Shown: one piece after another, positions 56,060 through 64,000 of the stretch
Layout: each line of letters starts with the position of its first letter
Numbering within the stretch: the stretch's first letter is position 1
Origin: Clostridium sp. D33t1_170424_F3
GTDB lineage: Bacteria > Bacillota > Clostridia > Oscillospirales > Acutalibacteraceae
Length of the DNA: 64,000 nt
Reading direction: 5' to 3'
NCBI RefSeq assembly: GCF_015667585.1
Contig: NZ_JADPEG010000006.1
Coordinates: 62,001 to 126,000, forward strand
Notes under the pieces: generated by a model
Told to the model about the DNA's origin: nothing
Database searches by the model: none
Seen by the model: the letters and a program-made list of their open reading frames with translations, nothing else
Translations under genes and position numbers: made by a program

Positions 56060-57337
56060 ATGGTAACAGCGATTGTAGGCGCCAACTGGGGTGACGAGGG
56101 CAAAGGTAAAATCACCGACGTGGAAGCCGCGCAGTCCGATATTGTCATCCGTTTTCAGGGCGGCAGCAATGCGGGCCATACCATCATTAACAACTACGGA
56201 AAATTTGCGCTGCATCAGCTTCCATCCGGTGTATTCTACGGCCATATTACCAATATTATTGGCAACGGCGTAGCGCTGAGCGTGGAGAACTTTATCAAGG
56301 AATTAAAGTCCCTGGAAGAGCGCGGCGTGCCGAAGCCCAATATCCTGGTTTCCGACCGCGCGCAGGTGGTCATGCCGTATCATGTGGCGCTGGACAGCTT
56401 TGAAGAAGCGCGTCTTTCTTCCAAGTCCTTTGGTTCCACAAAGTCCGGTATTGCGCCGTTCTATTCGGATAAATTTGCAAAAATCGGTTTTCAGGTGAGC
56501 GAGCTTTTTGACGATGAGGAAAGCTTAAAGGAAAAAATTGAGCATGTTATCACCCTGAAAAACGTATTATATAGAGAGTTGTATCATCAGCCGGAACTGA
56601 CGGTAGATGAGGTATACAGCAAGCTGATGGAGTATAAAGCGCTTCTGGCGCCTTATGTGGCGGATACCTTTACCTTGCTGCAGAATGCGGTTAAGGAAGG
56701 GAAGCACATTCTGCTGGAGGGCCAGCTGGGCGCTTTGAAGGATCCGGATTTCGGCATCTATCCCATGGTGACATCCAGCTCCACACTGGCCGGTTACGGC
56801 GCGGTGGGAGCCGGCGTTCCGCCGTATGAGATCAAGGAAATCATCACGGTGGTAAAGGCGTACTCCAGCGCAGTGGGAGCCGGCGAGTTTGTCAGTGAAA
56901 TTTTTGGGGAAGAAGCTGACGAGTTGCGCCGCAGAGGCGGCGATGGCGGCGAATACGGCGCGACCACCGGACGTCCGCGCCGTATGGGCTGGCTGGATCT
57001 GGTTGCTTCACGGTATGGCTGCCAGGCACAGGGGGCGACAAGCGTCGCGTTTACCGTCCTGGACGCTCTGGGCTATCTGGAAGAAATCCCGGTCTGTGTG
57101 GCCTATGAGCTCGACGGCAAGCGAATCGATTACTTCCCGACAACCGCGCAGCTGAAGAAGTGCAAGCCAGTTCTGGAAACACTGCCCGGCTGGAACTGCG
57201 ACATCCGCGGCATTAAGAAATATGAGGATCTGCCTGAAAATGCACGGAAGTACATTGAGTTTGCAGAGAAGGCGATCGGAGTGCCGGTCAGGATTGTTTC
57301 CAACGGTCCGGCCCGCGAGGATATTATCTACAGATAA
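56060..57337 (+). CDS. purA: Adenylosuccinate synthetase
   Basis: A 425-residue GTP-dependent enzyme that joins aspartate to IMP. The P-loop and catalytic Asp are in VGANWGDEGKGK (about residues 5-17). GSNAGHTIINN and TGRPRRMGWLDL are family marks. ATG after GCAGGTG. Confidence 0.95.
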   Translation: MVTAIVGANWGDEGKGKITDVEAAQSDIVIRFQGGSNAGHTIINNYGKFALHQLPSGVFYGHITNIIGNGVALSVENFIKELKSLEERGVPKPNILVSDRAQVVMPYHVALDSFEEARLSSKSFGSTKSGIAPFYSDKFAKIGFQVSELFDDEESLKEKIEHVITLKNVLYRELYHQPELTVDEVYSKLMEYKALLAPYVADTFTLLQNAVKEGKHILLEGQLGALKDPDFGIYPMVTSSSTLAGYGAVGAGVPPYEIKEIITVVKAYSSAVGAGEFVSEIFGEEADELRRRGGDGGEYGATTGRPRRMGWLDLVASRYGCQAQGATSVAFTVLDALGYLEEIPVCVAYELDGKRIDYFPTTAQLKKCKPVLETLPGWNCDIRGIKKYEDLPENARKYIEFAEKAIGVPVRIVSNGPAREDIIYR

Positions 57338-57383
57338 TTTTGAAAGGTATGCGGGATTGGGGCCCGCATAAGGGGGATTTGTT

Positions 57384-59210
57384 ATGTGTGGTATTGTGGG
57401 ATACATCGGTGAAGATCAGTCGGCGCCTTTTTTGCTCAAGGGCTTGGAAAAACTGGAATACCGCGGCTACGATTCCGCAGGTGTGGCTGTTTATGACGGC
57501 ACATCGCTGCGGGTGGTCAAAGCGAAGGGCCGTTTGCAGGTTTTAAAGGATTTGATTCACGACGGCAAGGACGTACCGGGCTGTATCGGGATCGGGCATA
57601 CCCGCTGGGCGACGCACGGCGCGCCGTCGGATATCAATTCTCATCCGCAGGTGAGCGATTCCGGAAAATTCGCCGTGGTGCACAACGGTATTATTGAAAA
57701 CTACATGGCGCTGAAGGATCACTTGATCCGCCGTGGCGTTTCGTTTGTTTCCGAAACAGATACGGAGGTTGTCGCGCAGTTGCTGGAGTACTATTACAAG
57801 GGCAATATTCTGGACGCGGTGATTAAGGTGCTGCAGAAGGTGGAAGGCTCCTATGCGTTGGGCATCATCTGCGCGGACGCGCCGGATCAGCTGATTGCGG
57901 TCCGTAAGGACAGTCCATTGATTATCGGTCTTGGAGAAGGAGAAAACTTTATCGCCTCCGATGTACCTGCCATTCTCAGTAAAACGCGCAATATCTATCG
58001 TTTGAACGACAATGAAATCGCAGTTATCAAGCGCGAGGGCGTTTCGATTTATGATATGGATCAGGAACTGGTCCCGAAGGAGCCGGTCTATATCGACTGG
58101 GATGTCTCTGCGGCGGAGAAAGGCGGCTATGAACATTTCATGGCCAAGGAGATCATGGAGCAGCCCAAGGCGGTCCGCGATACCATCTCGCCGCGCGTCA
58201 AAGAGGGCCGCGTGGTGCTGGATCACATCAGCCTGACGGCGGAGGACCTCAAAGCGTTCCAGAAAATTTTTATCGTGGCGTGCGGCTCTGCTTACCATGT
58301 GGGCATGGTAGCGAAATACGTGCTGGAGAAGATGACCCGCATTCCGGTGGAGGTGGATGTCGCTTCCGAGTTCCGTTACCGCCAGCCGATTATCGATGAG
58401 AAGACGCTGGTGCTGGTCATCAGCCAGTCCGGTGAAACGGCGGATACGCTGGCGGCCCTGCGTGAAGCGAAGCGTCTCGGCGCGCGTATACTCTCCATTG
58501 TCAATGTGGTGGGCAGTTCCATTGCCAATGATTCCGACGATGTCATTTACACCTGGGCGGGGCCGGAGATTGCCGTTGCCACTACAAAAGCGTACAGCAC
58601 GCAGCTTGCGGTGGTGTATCTGCTGGCGATCTATATGGCGGACCTCTTAGGGAGAGTGACGGAGGAAGAGTACAATGCATTTCTCGCGGAGCTGCAGGCG
58701 CTTCCCGATAAAATTGAACAGATTTTGCAGCATAAGGAAAACATTCAGTATTTGGCGTCGCAGCATTTCAATGCAAAGGATGTTTTCTTTATCGGCAGAA
58801 ACCTGGACTATGCCATGTCTCTGGAGGGCTCCCTGAAGCTGAAGGAGATTTCCTATATTCACTCCGACGCGTATGCGGCGGGCGAATTAAAGCACGGAAC
58901 CATTTCTCTGGTGGAGGAAGGGACGTTGGTGATTGCGCTGGCGACCCATCAGAAGCTCTTTGATAAGATGATGAGCAATGTCAGGGAAGTCAAAGCGCGC
59001 GGTGCGGTCGTCTTGGGAATGACAACGGAGAACAATACACAGATTGAGCAGACCGCGGACGATGTGTTTTACATTCCGCAGACAAATGAATTTTTGCTGC
59101 CGTCCCTGACAGTCATTCCGCTGCAGCTTTTTGCCTATTATGTGGCTTCCATGAAGGGATGCGACATCGATAAGCCGCGCAATCTGGCAAAGTCGGTCAC
59201 CGTAGAATAA
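57384..59210 (+). CDS. glmS: Glucosamine-fructose-6-phosphate aminotransferase
   Basis: A 608-residue enzyme. The Ntn Cys is residue 2 (MCGIVGYIG). Two SIS sugar-phosphate domains follow (VACGSAYHVGMVAKY and VISQSGETADTLAALRE). It ends in LAKSVTVE as usual. It makes glucosamine-6-phosphate for cell wall. There is no room for a glmS ribozyme in the 46-nt gap before it. Confidence 0.96.
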   Translation: MCGIVGYIGEDQSAPFLLKGLEKLEYRGYDSAGVAVYDGTSLRVVKAKGRLQVLKDLIHDGKDVPGCIGIGHTRWATHGAPSDINSHPQVSDSGKFAVVHNGIIENYMALKDHLIRRGVSFVSETDTEVVAQLLEYYYKGNILDAVIKVLQKVEGSYALGIICADAPDQLIAVRKDSPLIIGLGEGENFIASDVPAILSKTRNIYRLNDNEIAVIKREGVSIYDMDQELVPKEPVYIDWDVSAAEKGGYEHFMAKEIMEQPKAVRDTISPRVKEGRVVLDHISLTAEDLKAFQKIFIVACGSAYHVGMVAKYVLEKMTRIPVEVDVASEFRYRQPIIDEKTLVLVISQSGETADTLAALREAKRLGARILSIVNVVGSSIANDSDDVIYTWAGPEIAVATTKAYSTQLAVVYLLAIYMADLLGRVTEEEYNAFLAELQALPDKIEQILQHKENIQYLASQHFNAKDVFFIGRNLDYAMSLEGSLKLKEISYIHSDAYAAGELKHGTISLVEEGTLVIALATHQKLFDKMMSNVREVKARGAVVLGMTTENNTQIEQTADDVFYIPQTNEFLLPSLTVIPLQLFAYYVASMKGCDIDKPRNLAKSVTVE

Positions 59211-59230
59211 GCGAAGATTAGATGTTAGAG

Positions 59231-59266
59231 GGAAGCTTCTGTATGGTTACAAGTACAGAAGTTTCC
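59231..59266 (+). promoter_or_regulatory. Stem-loop in the guaA leader
   Basis: GGAAGCTTCTGTA and TACAGAAGTTTCC form a 13-bp stem with one wobble. It lies 21 nt before guaA and could be an attenuator or the end of the glmS transcript. Confidence 0.45.
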
Positions 59267-59287
59267 TGAATAAGGAGAAAATTCAGT

Positions 59288-60826
59288 ATGTTGAAAAACG
59301 AAACAGTCCTGATTTTAGACTTTGGCGGACAGTACAGCCAGCTGATTGCACGCAGAGTGCGCGACTGCAATGTGTACTGTGAAATTAAGTCTTATAAAAC
59401 GCCGGCGAAACAAATCGCGGACGCGGGATATAAAGGCATAATCTTCTCCGGAGGTCCCAATTCGGTCTATGCGGATGGCGTGCCGGTTTGTGAGAAAGAG
59501 ATTTTTTCCCTGGGAATTCCGGTACTCGGCATTTGTTACGGCGCGCAGCTGATGGCCCATCTCCTGGGAGGAAAAGTCAGCAGCTCCGAGGTGCGCGAGT
59601 ATGGAAAAACGCCTGTGCGCGTTCAGGGAGCAGCGGCGCTGTTTCAGGGCATCCCGGAGGAATCGGTTTGCTGGATGAGCCATACGGACTATATCTCCGC
59701 GGTTCCGGCCGGATTTGCAGTCGCTGCGGTAAGCGACGCCTGTCCAGTTGCCGCCATGGCGGATGACAGCAGACGCCTCTATGCGTTTCAGTTCCACCCG
59801 GAAGTGGAGCATTCCGTCTATGGAATAGACATGCTGAAAAATTTTCTCTATCATATCTGTGGCTGCTCCAAGGACTGGGTCATGTCTTCCTTTGCCAAGG
59901 AAACGATCCAGCACATCAAAGAAACCGTTGGAGACAAGCGGGTCCTCTGCGCGCTTTCCGGCGGCGTGGATTCCTCCGTGGCGGCGGTGCTGGTACACAA
60001 AGCGGTCGGAAAAAATCTGACCTGTATCTTTGTCGACCACGGGATGCTCCGAAAGAACGAAGGCGACGAGGTGGAGCGTGTTTTCCGGCAGCAGTTTGAT
60101 ATGAACCTGATCCGCGTCAATGCGCAGGATCGTTTTCTGAACCGTTTAAAGGGCGTGGAGGAACCGGAACAAAAGCGTAAAATTATCGGAGAAGAGTTCA
60201 TCCGCGTGTTTGAAGAGGAGTCCGGGAAACTGGGGAGAATCGAATATCTTTGCCAGGGGACTATTTATCCGGATGTAGTGGAAAGCGGCGAAGGGGAGGC
60301 CGCGACCATCAAGAGCCACCACAATGTCGGTGGGTTGCCGGAGGATGTGGGCTTTGAAGGGATCATCGAACCTCTGCGCGATCTGTTTAAAGATGAGGTG
60401 CGCCGGGTCGGTCTGGAGCTGGGAATACCGGAAAACCTGGTATGGCGGCAGCCTTTCCCGGGTCCCGGGCTTGGCATCCGAATCATGGGCGATGTCACGA
60501 AGGACAAGCTGGAAATCCTCCAGGATGCGGATGCGATCTTCCGTGAGGAAATTTCCAAAGCGGGCTGGGATCGCAAAATCAATCAGTATTTTGCAGTGTT
60601 GACCGGAATTAAGAGCGTCGGCGTGATGGGCGATGGAAGAACCTACGACAATACCATTGCGCTGCGCGGTGTAACCACCACGGACTTTATGACGGCCGAT
60701 TGGGCACGGATTCCGTATGATGTGCTGGAATCTGCCAGCAGCCGTATCATCAATGAAGTAAAGAATGTAAACCGCGTGGTTTATGATATCACGAGTAAAC
60801 CGCCTGCAACCATCGAGTGGGAGTAG
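59288..60826 (+). CDS. guaA: GMP synthase (glutamine-hydrolysing)
   Basis: A 512-residue enzyme converting XMP to GMP. The class I glutaminase triad is present: Cys in GICYGAQLM (about 84), and QFHPEVEHS (about 168). The ATP-PPase P-loop is [14 protein letters not shown] (about 224). The dimer domain ends in [11 protein letters not shown] after AAGGAG. The last codons resemble a known integration target for islands. Confidence 0.96.
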   Translation: MLKNETVLILDFGGQYSQLIARRVRDCNVYCEIKSYKTPAKQIADAGYKGIIFSGGPNSVYADGVPVCEKEIFSLGIPVLGICYGAQLMAHLLGGKVSSSEVREYGKTPVRVQGAAALFQGIPEESVCWMSHTDYISAVPAGFAVAAVSDACPVAAMADDSRRLYAFQFHPEVEHSVYGIDMLKNFLYHICGCSKDWVMSSFAKETIQHIKETVGDKRVLCALSGGVDSSVAAVLVHKAVGKNLTCIFVDHGMLRKNEGDEVERVFRQQFDMNLIRVNAQDRFLNRLKGVEEPEQKRKIIGEEFIRVFEEESGKLGRIEYLCQGTIYPDVVESGEGEAATIKSHHNVGGLPEDVGFEGIIEPLRDLFKDEVRRVGLELGIPENLVWRQPFPGPGLGIRIMGDVTKDKLEILQDADAIFREEISKAGWDRKINQYFAVLTGIKSVGVMGDGRTYDNTIALRGVTTTDFMTADWARIPYDVLESASSRIINEVKNVNRVVYDITSKPPATIEWE

Positions 60827-60867
60827 GATTCTATATCGGAAATATAAAAGCATTCAATATAAATGAG

Positions 60868-60899
60868 ATGTTGGTGGCGGCTCCGCACGAGACCAACAT
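60868..60899 (+). terminator. Inverted repeat between the two guaA genes
   Basis: ATGTTGGT at 60868-60875 and ACCAACAT at 60892-60899, an 8-bp stem upstream of the second guaA. Confidence 0.4.
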
Positions 60900-60935
60900 A
60901 CTGGAATCATGTACGCGGAGCAGAAGGGAGACCAA

Positions 60936-62240
60936 ATGAAACAGGATATGATTGTTATTTTGGACCTGGGGAGTACGGAAAATACAACAGTAGCGCGTGC
61001 TATCCGCAGTCTCGGCGTGTACAGTGAAATTTATTCCCATGATATCACTGCGAACGAGCTGAAAGCACTGCCGAATGCCAAGGGTATTATTTTAAACGGC
61101 GGCCCGAACAATGTGGTAGACGGTGTGCAGATCGATGTGCGGGAGGAGCTTTACGGCTGCGGGTTGCCTGTTCTTTCTATTGCACACAATGGGAAAGCTG
61201 AACAGACGATGGACAAGCTTCCGGAGGATGAAACAGCGCTCTGTGATGTGCTGAAGCCCTTTGTATTTGACGTCTGCAAGGCGGAAGCCAACTGGAATAT
61301 GAAAAACTTTATTGCCGATCAGATAGAGTTGGTCCGTCGTCAGGTGGGGGATCGAAAGGTACTGCTGGCGCTTTCCGGCGGTGTAGACAGCTCCGTTGTC
61401 GCTGCACTGTTGTTGAAAGCAATTGGAGATCAATTGACCTGTGTCCATGTCAATCATGGCTTGCTGAGAAAAGGGGAGCCAGAGCAGGTCGTTTCTGTTT
61501 TCCGCAATCAATTGAATGCTAACCTGGTATATGTGGATGCTTCCGAGCGTTTTCTCTCCAAGTTGGCGGATGTTGCAGACCCGGAGCAAAAGCGTAAAAT
61601 CATCGGTGCGGAGTTTATCCGTGTGTTTGAAGAGGAAGCGCGCAAGTTGGAAGGAATTGATTTCCTGGCACAGGGAACCATCTATCCGGATATTGTGGAA
61701 AGCGGAACCAAAACCGCAAAAATGGTAAAATCCCATCATAATGTGGGCGGTTTGCCGGAAGACCTCAAATTTGAGCTGGTTGAGCCGCTTCGCCAGCTGT
61801 TTAAAGACGAAGTGCGCGCCTGCGGTATAGAGCTTGGATTGCCGGCAGAGATGGTGTATCGGCAGCCGTTCCCGGGTCCTGGCTTAGGTGTGCGCTGCTT
61901 GGGGGCAATTACCAAGGACCGCTTGGAGGCGGTACGGGAATCCGATGCTATTCTACGGGAAGAATTCCATATTGCAGGGCTGGATAAGAAGGTCTGGCAG
62001 TATTTCACAGTCGTTCCGGATTTTAAATCAGTCGGTGTCCGCGACAATGCCCGCTGTTTTGAATATCCGGTCATTATCCGTGCGGTCAACACCATTGACG
62101 CTATGACGGCGACCATTGAGACCATCGACTGGCCGGTATTGCAGAAGATTACAAACCGGATTCTGAAAGAGGTCAAAGAAGTCAATCGCGTTTGCTATGA
62201 TCTTTCTCCAAAGCCTACAGCGACTATTGAGTGGGAATAA
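60936..62240 (+). CDS. GMP synthase paralogue with a degenerate glutaminase domain
   Basis: A 434-residue guaA paralogue. ATG 60936 follows AAGGGAG. The ATP-PPase half is complete: [17 protein letters not shown] (about 148), QPFPGPGLG, and KPTATIEWE at the end. The N-terminal glutaminase domain is about 75 residues shorter than in guaA and has lost the nucleophile (GICYG is replaced by SIAHNG) and the His/Glu dyad. It can probably use only ammonia, or needs a glutaminase partner, or makes a different product. It lies 109 nt after guaA and ends in a strong terminator. Confidence 0.88.
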   Translation: MKQDMIVILDLGSTENTTVARAIRSLGVYSEIYSHDITANELKALPNAKGIILNGGPNNVVDGVQIDVREELYGCGLPVLSIAHNGKAEQTMDKLPEDETALCDVLKPFVFDVCKAEANWNMKNFIADQIELVRRQVGDRKVLLALSGGVDSSVVAALLLKAIGDQLTCVHVNHGLLRKGEPEQVVSVFRNQLNANLVYVDASERFLSKLADVADPEQKRKIIGAEFIRVFEEEARKLEGIDFLAQGTIYPDIVESGTKTAKMVKSHHNVGGLPEDLKFELVEPLRQLFKDEVRACGIELGLPAEMVYRQPFPGPGLGVRCLGAITKDRLEAVRESDAILREEFHIAGLDKKVWQYFTVVPDFKSVGVRDNARCFEYPVIIRAVNTIDAMTATIETIDWPVLQKITNRILKEVKEVNRVCYDLSPKPTATIEWE

Positions 62241-62250
62241 TACAACCATC

Positions 62251-62290
62251 GCCGCAAACCCGCATGATAAGCGGGTTTGCGGCTTTCTCT
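62251..62290 (+). terminator. Terminator after the guaA paralogue
   Basis: GCCGCAAACCCGC at 62251-62263 pairs perfectly with GCGGGTTTGCGGC at 62271-62283, followed by TTTCTCTTTT. Confidence 0.9.
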
Positions 62291-62327
62291 TTTACACGCA
62301 AGTACACAAAAGGTACACGAAATGGGG

Positions 62328-63385
62328 TTAAAAGAAACTTTGCAGTCTCTCAGCTACTTCCCCCTGTTTATTTGGATACAGGTGGGAGTAGGTCTGCAAA
62401 GTTGTTTTTATATCTTCATGACCCAGCCGTTCGCTAATGAGAAGTGGGGAGAACCCCATCTCGATCAACAAGCTTGCGTGACTGTGGCGAAGATCATGAA
62501 TTCTGATAACCTTGACGCCGCTTTTCTTGCAGCCTCTGCTCATCTCATGTTTGAGATAGTGCTTTGTCACGGTAAATAACCGTTCATCTGGTTCGTAATC
62601 TACAAGCTTTTCAACATAAGACTTTACAAGATCGCAGACAAAGGGCGGCAAAGTAACTTTCCGTTTGCTTTTTGGTGTTTTGGGCTCAAGAATCAAGTCC
62701 TCGTTATCGAGCCGTGCGTAGTTTTTGCTGATCGACACTGTGTTCGTATCAAAGTCGAAGTCGTTTAAAGTTAGCGCCAGCATTTCACCAGAACGCATCC
62801 CTGACCAGAAGAGCAGATTGAAAATGGTCGTGGAAACGATCTTATCGCTGACAGCTTCAGCAAATCGCTTAAACTCATCCACCGTCCAAAACAGCAGGCA
62901 GTCCGCATTCTTCTTTCCCATAGCGCCGCAAATCCGAGCGGGGTTTTCCGGGAGCCTGTAATATTTACAAGCAAAGTTGAAGATTGCGGACACCTGATTA
63001 TGTACGGTCTTCAGGTAGGTTTCACTATAGCCGGCGGGATGCGAAATCAGTGTCGTTTGCCATTTCCGAATTGTTGTTGCAGAGATTTTATTGATTGGCG
63101 TATTCCCGAAGTAGGGCAGCACATGGGCGCCTATGAGAAATTGTTTATTTGCATAGGTCGTAGCTTTAGACGCGGCTTACAGTCCTCCATATAGAGTTCT
63201 ACAAGGGAGGAAAAGAGCATATCGCAGGAAGCATGCGCCTTGCTTAAAAACTCCGTTTCATAGGCTTTCGCCTCTTTTTGCAGTTTAAAGCCCATTTTCT
63301 TTTTTTGTGTCTTCTTGCCCGCCCAATCAGTAAAAACAAATTTGCAATACCACAATCCGGTTTTCTTGTCTTTGTAGGTAGGCAT
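62328..63385 (-). pseudogene. Tyrosine integrase of an element behind guaA, frameshifted
   Basis: Start at ATG 63385 with AAGGAGG upstream. The first 84 codons give an integrase arm-binding domain (MPTYKDKKTGLWYCKFVF) and then shift frame near 63,158: after KLR the proper continuation TYANKQFLIGAHVLPYFGN is one base out. The rest (63,122 to 62,328) has a core-binding domain and all catalytic boxes: GMRSGEMLAL, IHDLRHSHASLL and LGHEDIKTTLQTYSHL. A single missing base near 63,158 would restore an enzyme of about 350 residues. The gene's 3' end faces guaA's end, so the attachment site is probably just before 62,328. It could be a sequencing error. Confidence 0.85.
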
Positions 63386-63452
63386 TTGCACCTCCTTCTG
63401 CTACCACAACTTTATTTTATCATGATTTCGTTTGGGTGTATAGGATTGCAGA

Positions 63453-63644
63453 TCAAAGGTAAACATTTTCAAAAAAGTATCGAGAAGAAATCTTACCAGC
63501 AATTGTGATTTTACCCTGTGCCTTAAGTTCGCCGTTTAATCGTTGGATGATACGATAGGCTGAACTCCTTGAAATATGAAGTATCTCAGCAACCTCAGTG
63601 GCTGTTAAGAATTTTTTGTCCTCTGGATGATTTAATGGATTCAT
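63453..63644 (-). CDS. Excisionase-like HTH protein
   Basis: A 63-residue protein. ATG 63644 is chosen because AAAGGAGG is just upstream. The HTH is FLTATEVAEILHISRSSAYR, followed by IIQRLNGELKAQG and a wing. Such proteins precede integrase genes in many islands and bias them to excision. Its strand and place before the integrase fit. Confidence 0.8.
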   Translation of the reverse strand: MNPLNHPEDKKFLTATEVAEILHISRSSAYRIIQRLNGELKAQGKITIAGKISSRYFFENVYL

Positions 63645-63671
63645 ATAGTCCTCCTTTGGATGTAATGGCAT

Positions 63672-63712
63672 AAAAAAGCACCGCCTATTGGGAATGAATC
63701 CAATGAGCGGTG
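63672..63712 (-). terminator. Terminator of the partial HExxH gene
   Basis: CACCGC and GCGGTG with TATTGG/CCAAT form a stem; on the minus strand it is followed by GCTTTTTTA. Confidence 0.7.
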
Positions 63713-63722
63713 TTGTGTGCGG

Positions 63723-64000
63723 CTATAGCCCTTCCAGCAAGGTTTGAAAATAGGCGGTAAAGACTGCTTGTGTTTCCTCTGGTAGTGGCGGATAGGAATC
63801 ATACTGTTTTAGTTCCGGCTGTCGAAGCATGGTCATGGCGAAGAGGTGAGCGAATAGTTCGCTGAGTTCTTCTGTACTACCCGCGGTTTGGGTGGTCCGT
63901 ATCAAACCATCCAGTTGCACAAACGGCTCAGGCAACACCAACAGACTGCCGGTCAACTTGAGATTGAGCAGATGACCCAGTTCATGGAGTAGTATGGAGC
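63723..64000 (-). CDS. Partial HExxH metallopeptidase-like protein
   Basis: The frame is open to the window edge; the first visible residues are SILLHELGHLLNLKLTG, with the zinc-binding HExxH. The tail of about 75 residues is acidic (SEELSELFAHLFAMTMLRQPE) and has no known name. This resembles ImmA/IrrE-type peptidases common in mobile elements, but the N-terminus is not in the window, so the family is not sure. Confidence 0.6.
   Translation of the reverse strand, partial: SILLHELGHLLNLKLTGSLLVLPEPFVQLDGLIRTTQTAGSTEELSELFAHLFAMTMLRQPELKQYDSYPPLPEETQAVFTAYFQTLLEGL

Noticed and set aside
57338-57383. A glmS ribozyme before glmS
   Set aside because: The gap to purA is only 46 nt, too short for the ribozyme, and no core sequence is seen.

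Overview
The window is about 64 kb of chromosome from an anaerobic, spore-forming, butyrate-producing member of the Clostridia. A position among Oscillospirales/Ruminococcaceae-type bacteria is my inference from gene content. An alpha/beta-type SASP, a BofC-like protein and a PdaB-type polysaccharide deacetylase point to sporulation. A complete thl-crt-hbd-bcd-etfB-etfA cluster and a CoA-transferase point to butyrate fermentation. No rRNA, tRNA or CRISPR array was seen.

Layout. (1) Positions 1-10,270 are an AT-richer accessory region. It holds the 3' end of a tyrosine recombinase, an HTH/AAA-ATPase-like protein, a phosphoesterase, a VbhA-like antitoxin plus Fic toxin operon, YwbE, and decayed copies of a Fic gene and a DUF3841 gene. 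(2) Positions 10,400-18,700 are a core region with sporulation genes. Here the pdaB-like gene is split by a 3,870-bp element that carries a large serine recombinase, a 52-codon ORF, an NADH oxidase and a membrane protein. Removing the element exactly between two CGCTC repeats restores a 254-codon PdaB frame, so it looks like a new skin-type sporulation intervening element. This is the main discovery of the window. (3) Positions 18,700-28,550 hold a class A PBP, hom-thrB-lysC, glgB, asnA and small ORFs. (4) Positions 28,600-34,920 hold the butyrate operon. (5) Positions 35,200-43,240 hold a diguanylate cyclase, a CoA-transferase, mntP, hisHF, a PTS-IIC-like membrane protein and gdhA. (6) Positions 43,560-52,190 hold glnA with an ANTAR antiterminator gene and a leader terminator, then dapF-dapL and carAB. 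(7) Positions 52,270-62,240 hold purC-purF-purB-purA-glmS-guaA and a second guaA paralogue whose glutaminase domain has lost its catalytic residues. (8) Positions 62,300-64,000 are the end of another integrated element inserted behind the guaA paralogue: a frameshifted tyrosine integrase, an excisionase-like HTH protein and a partial HExxH protein.

Together the core genes describe ammonia assimilation (gdhA, glnA, asnA, carAB), aspartate-family amino acids (lysC, hom, thrB, dapF, dapL), nucleotide synthesis and butyryl-CoA fermentation. Two kinds of mobile DNA interrupt them: guaA-type or tyrosine-recombinase islands at both edges, and a recombinase-bearing intron-like element inside a sporulation gene.
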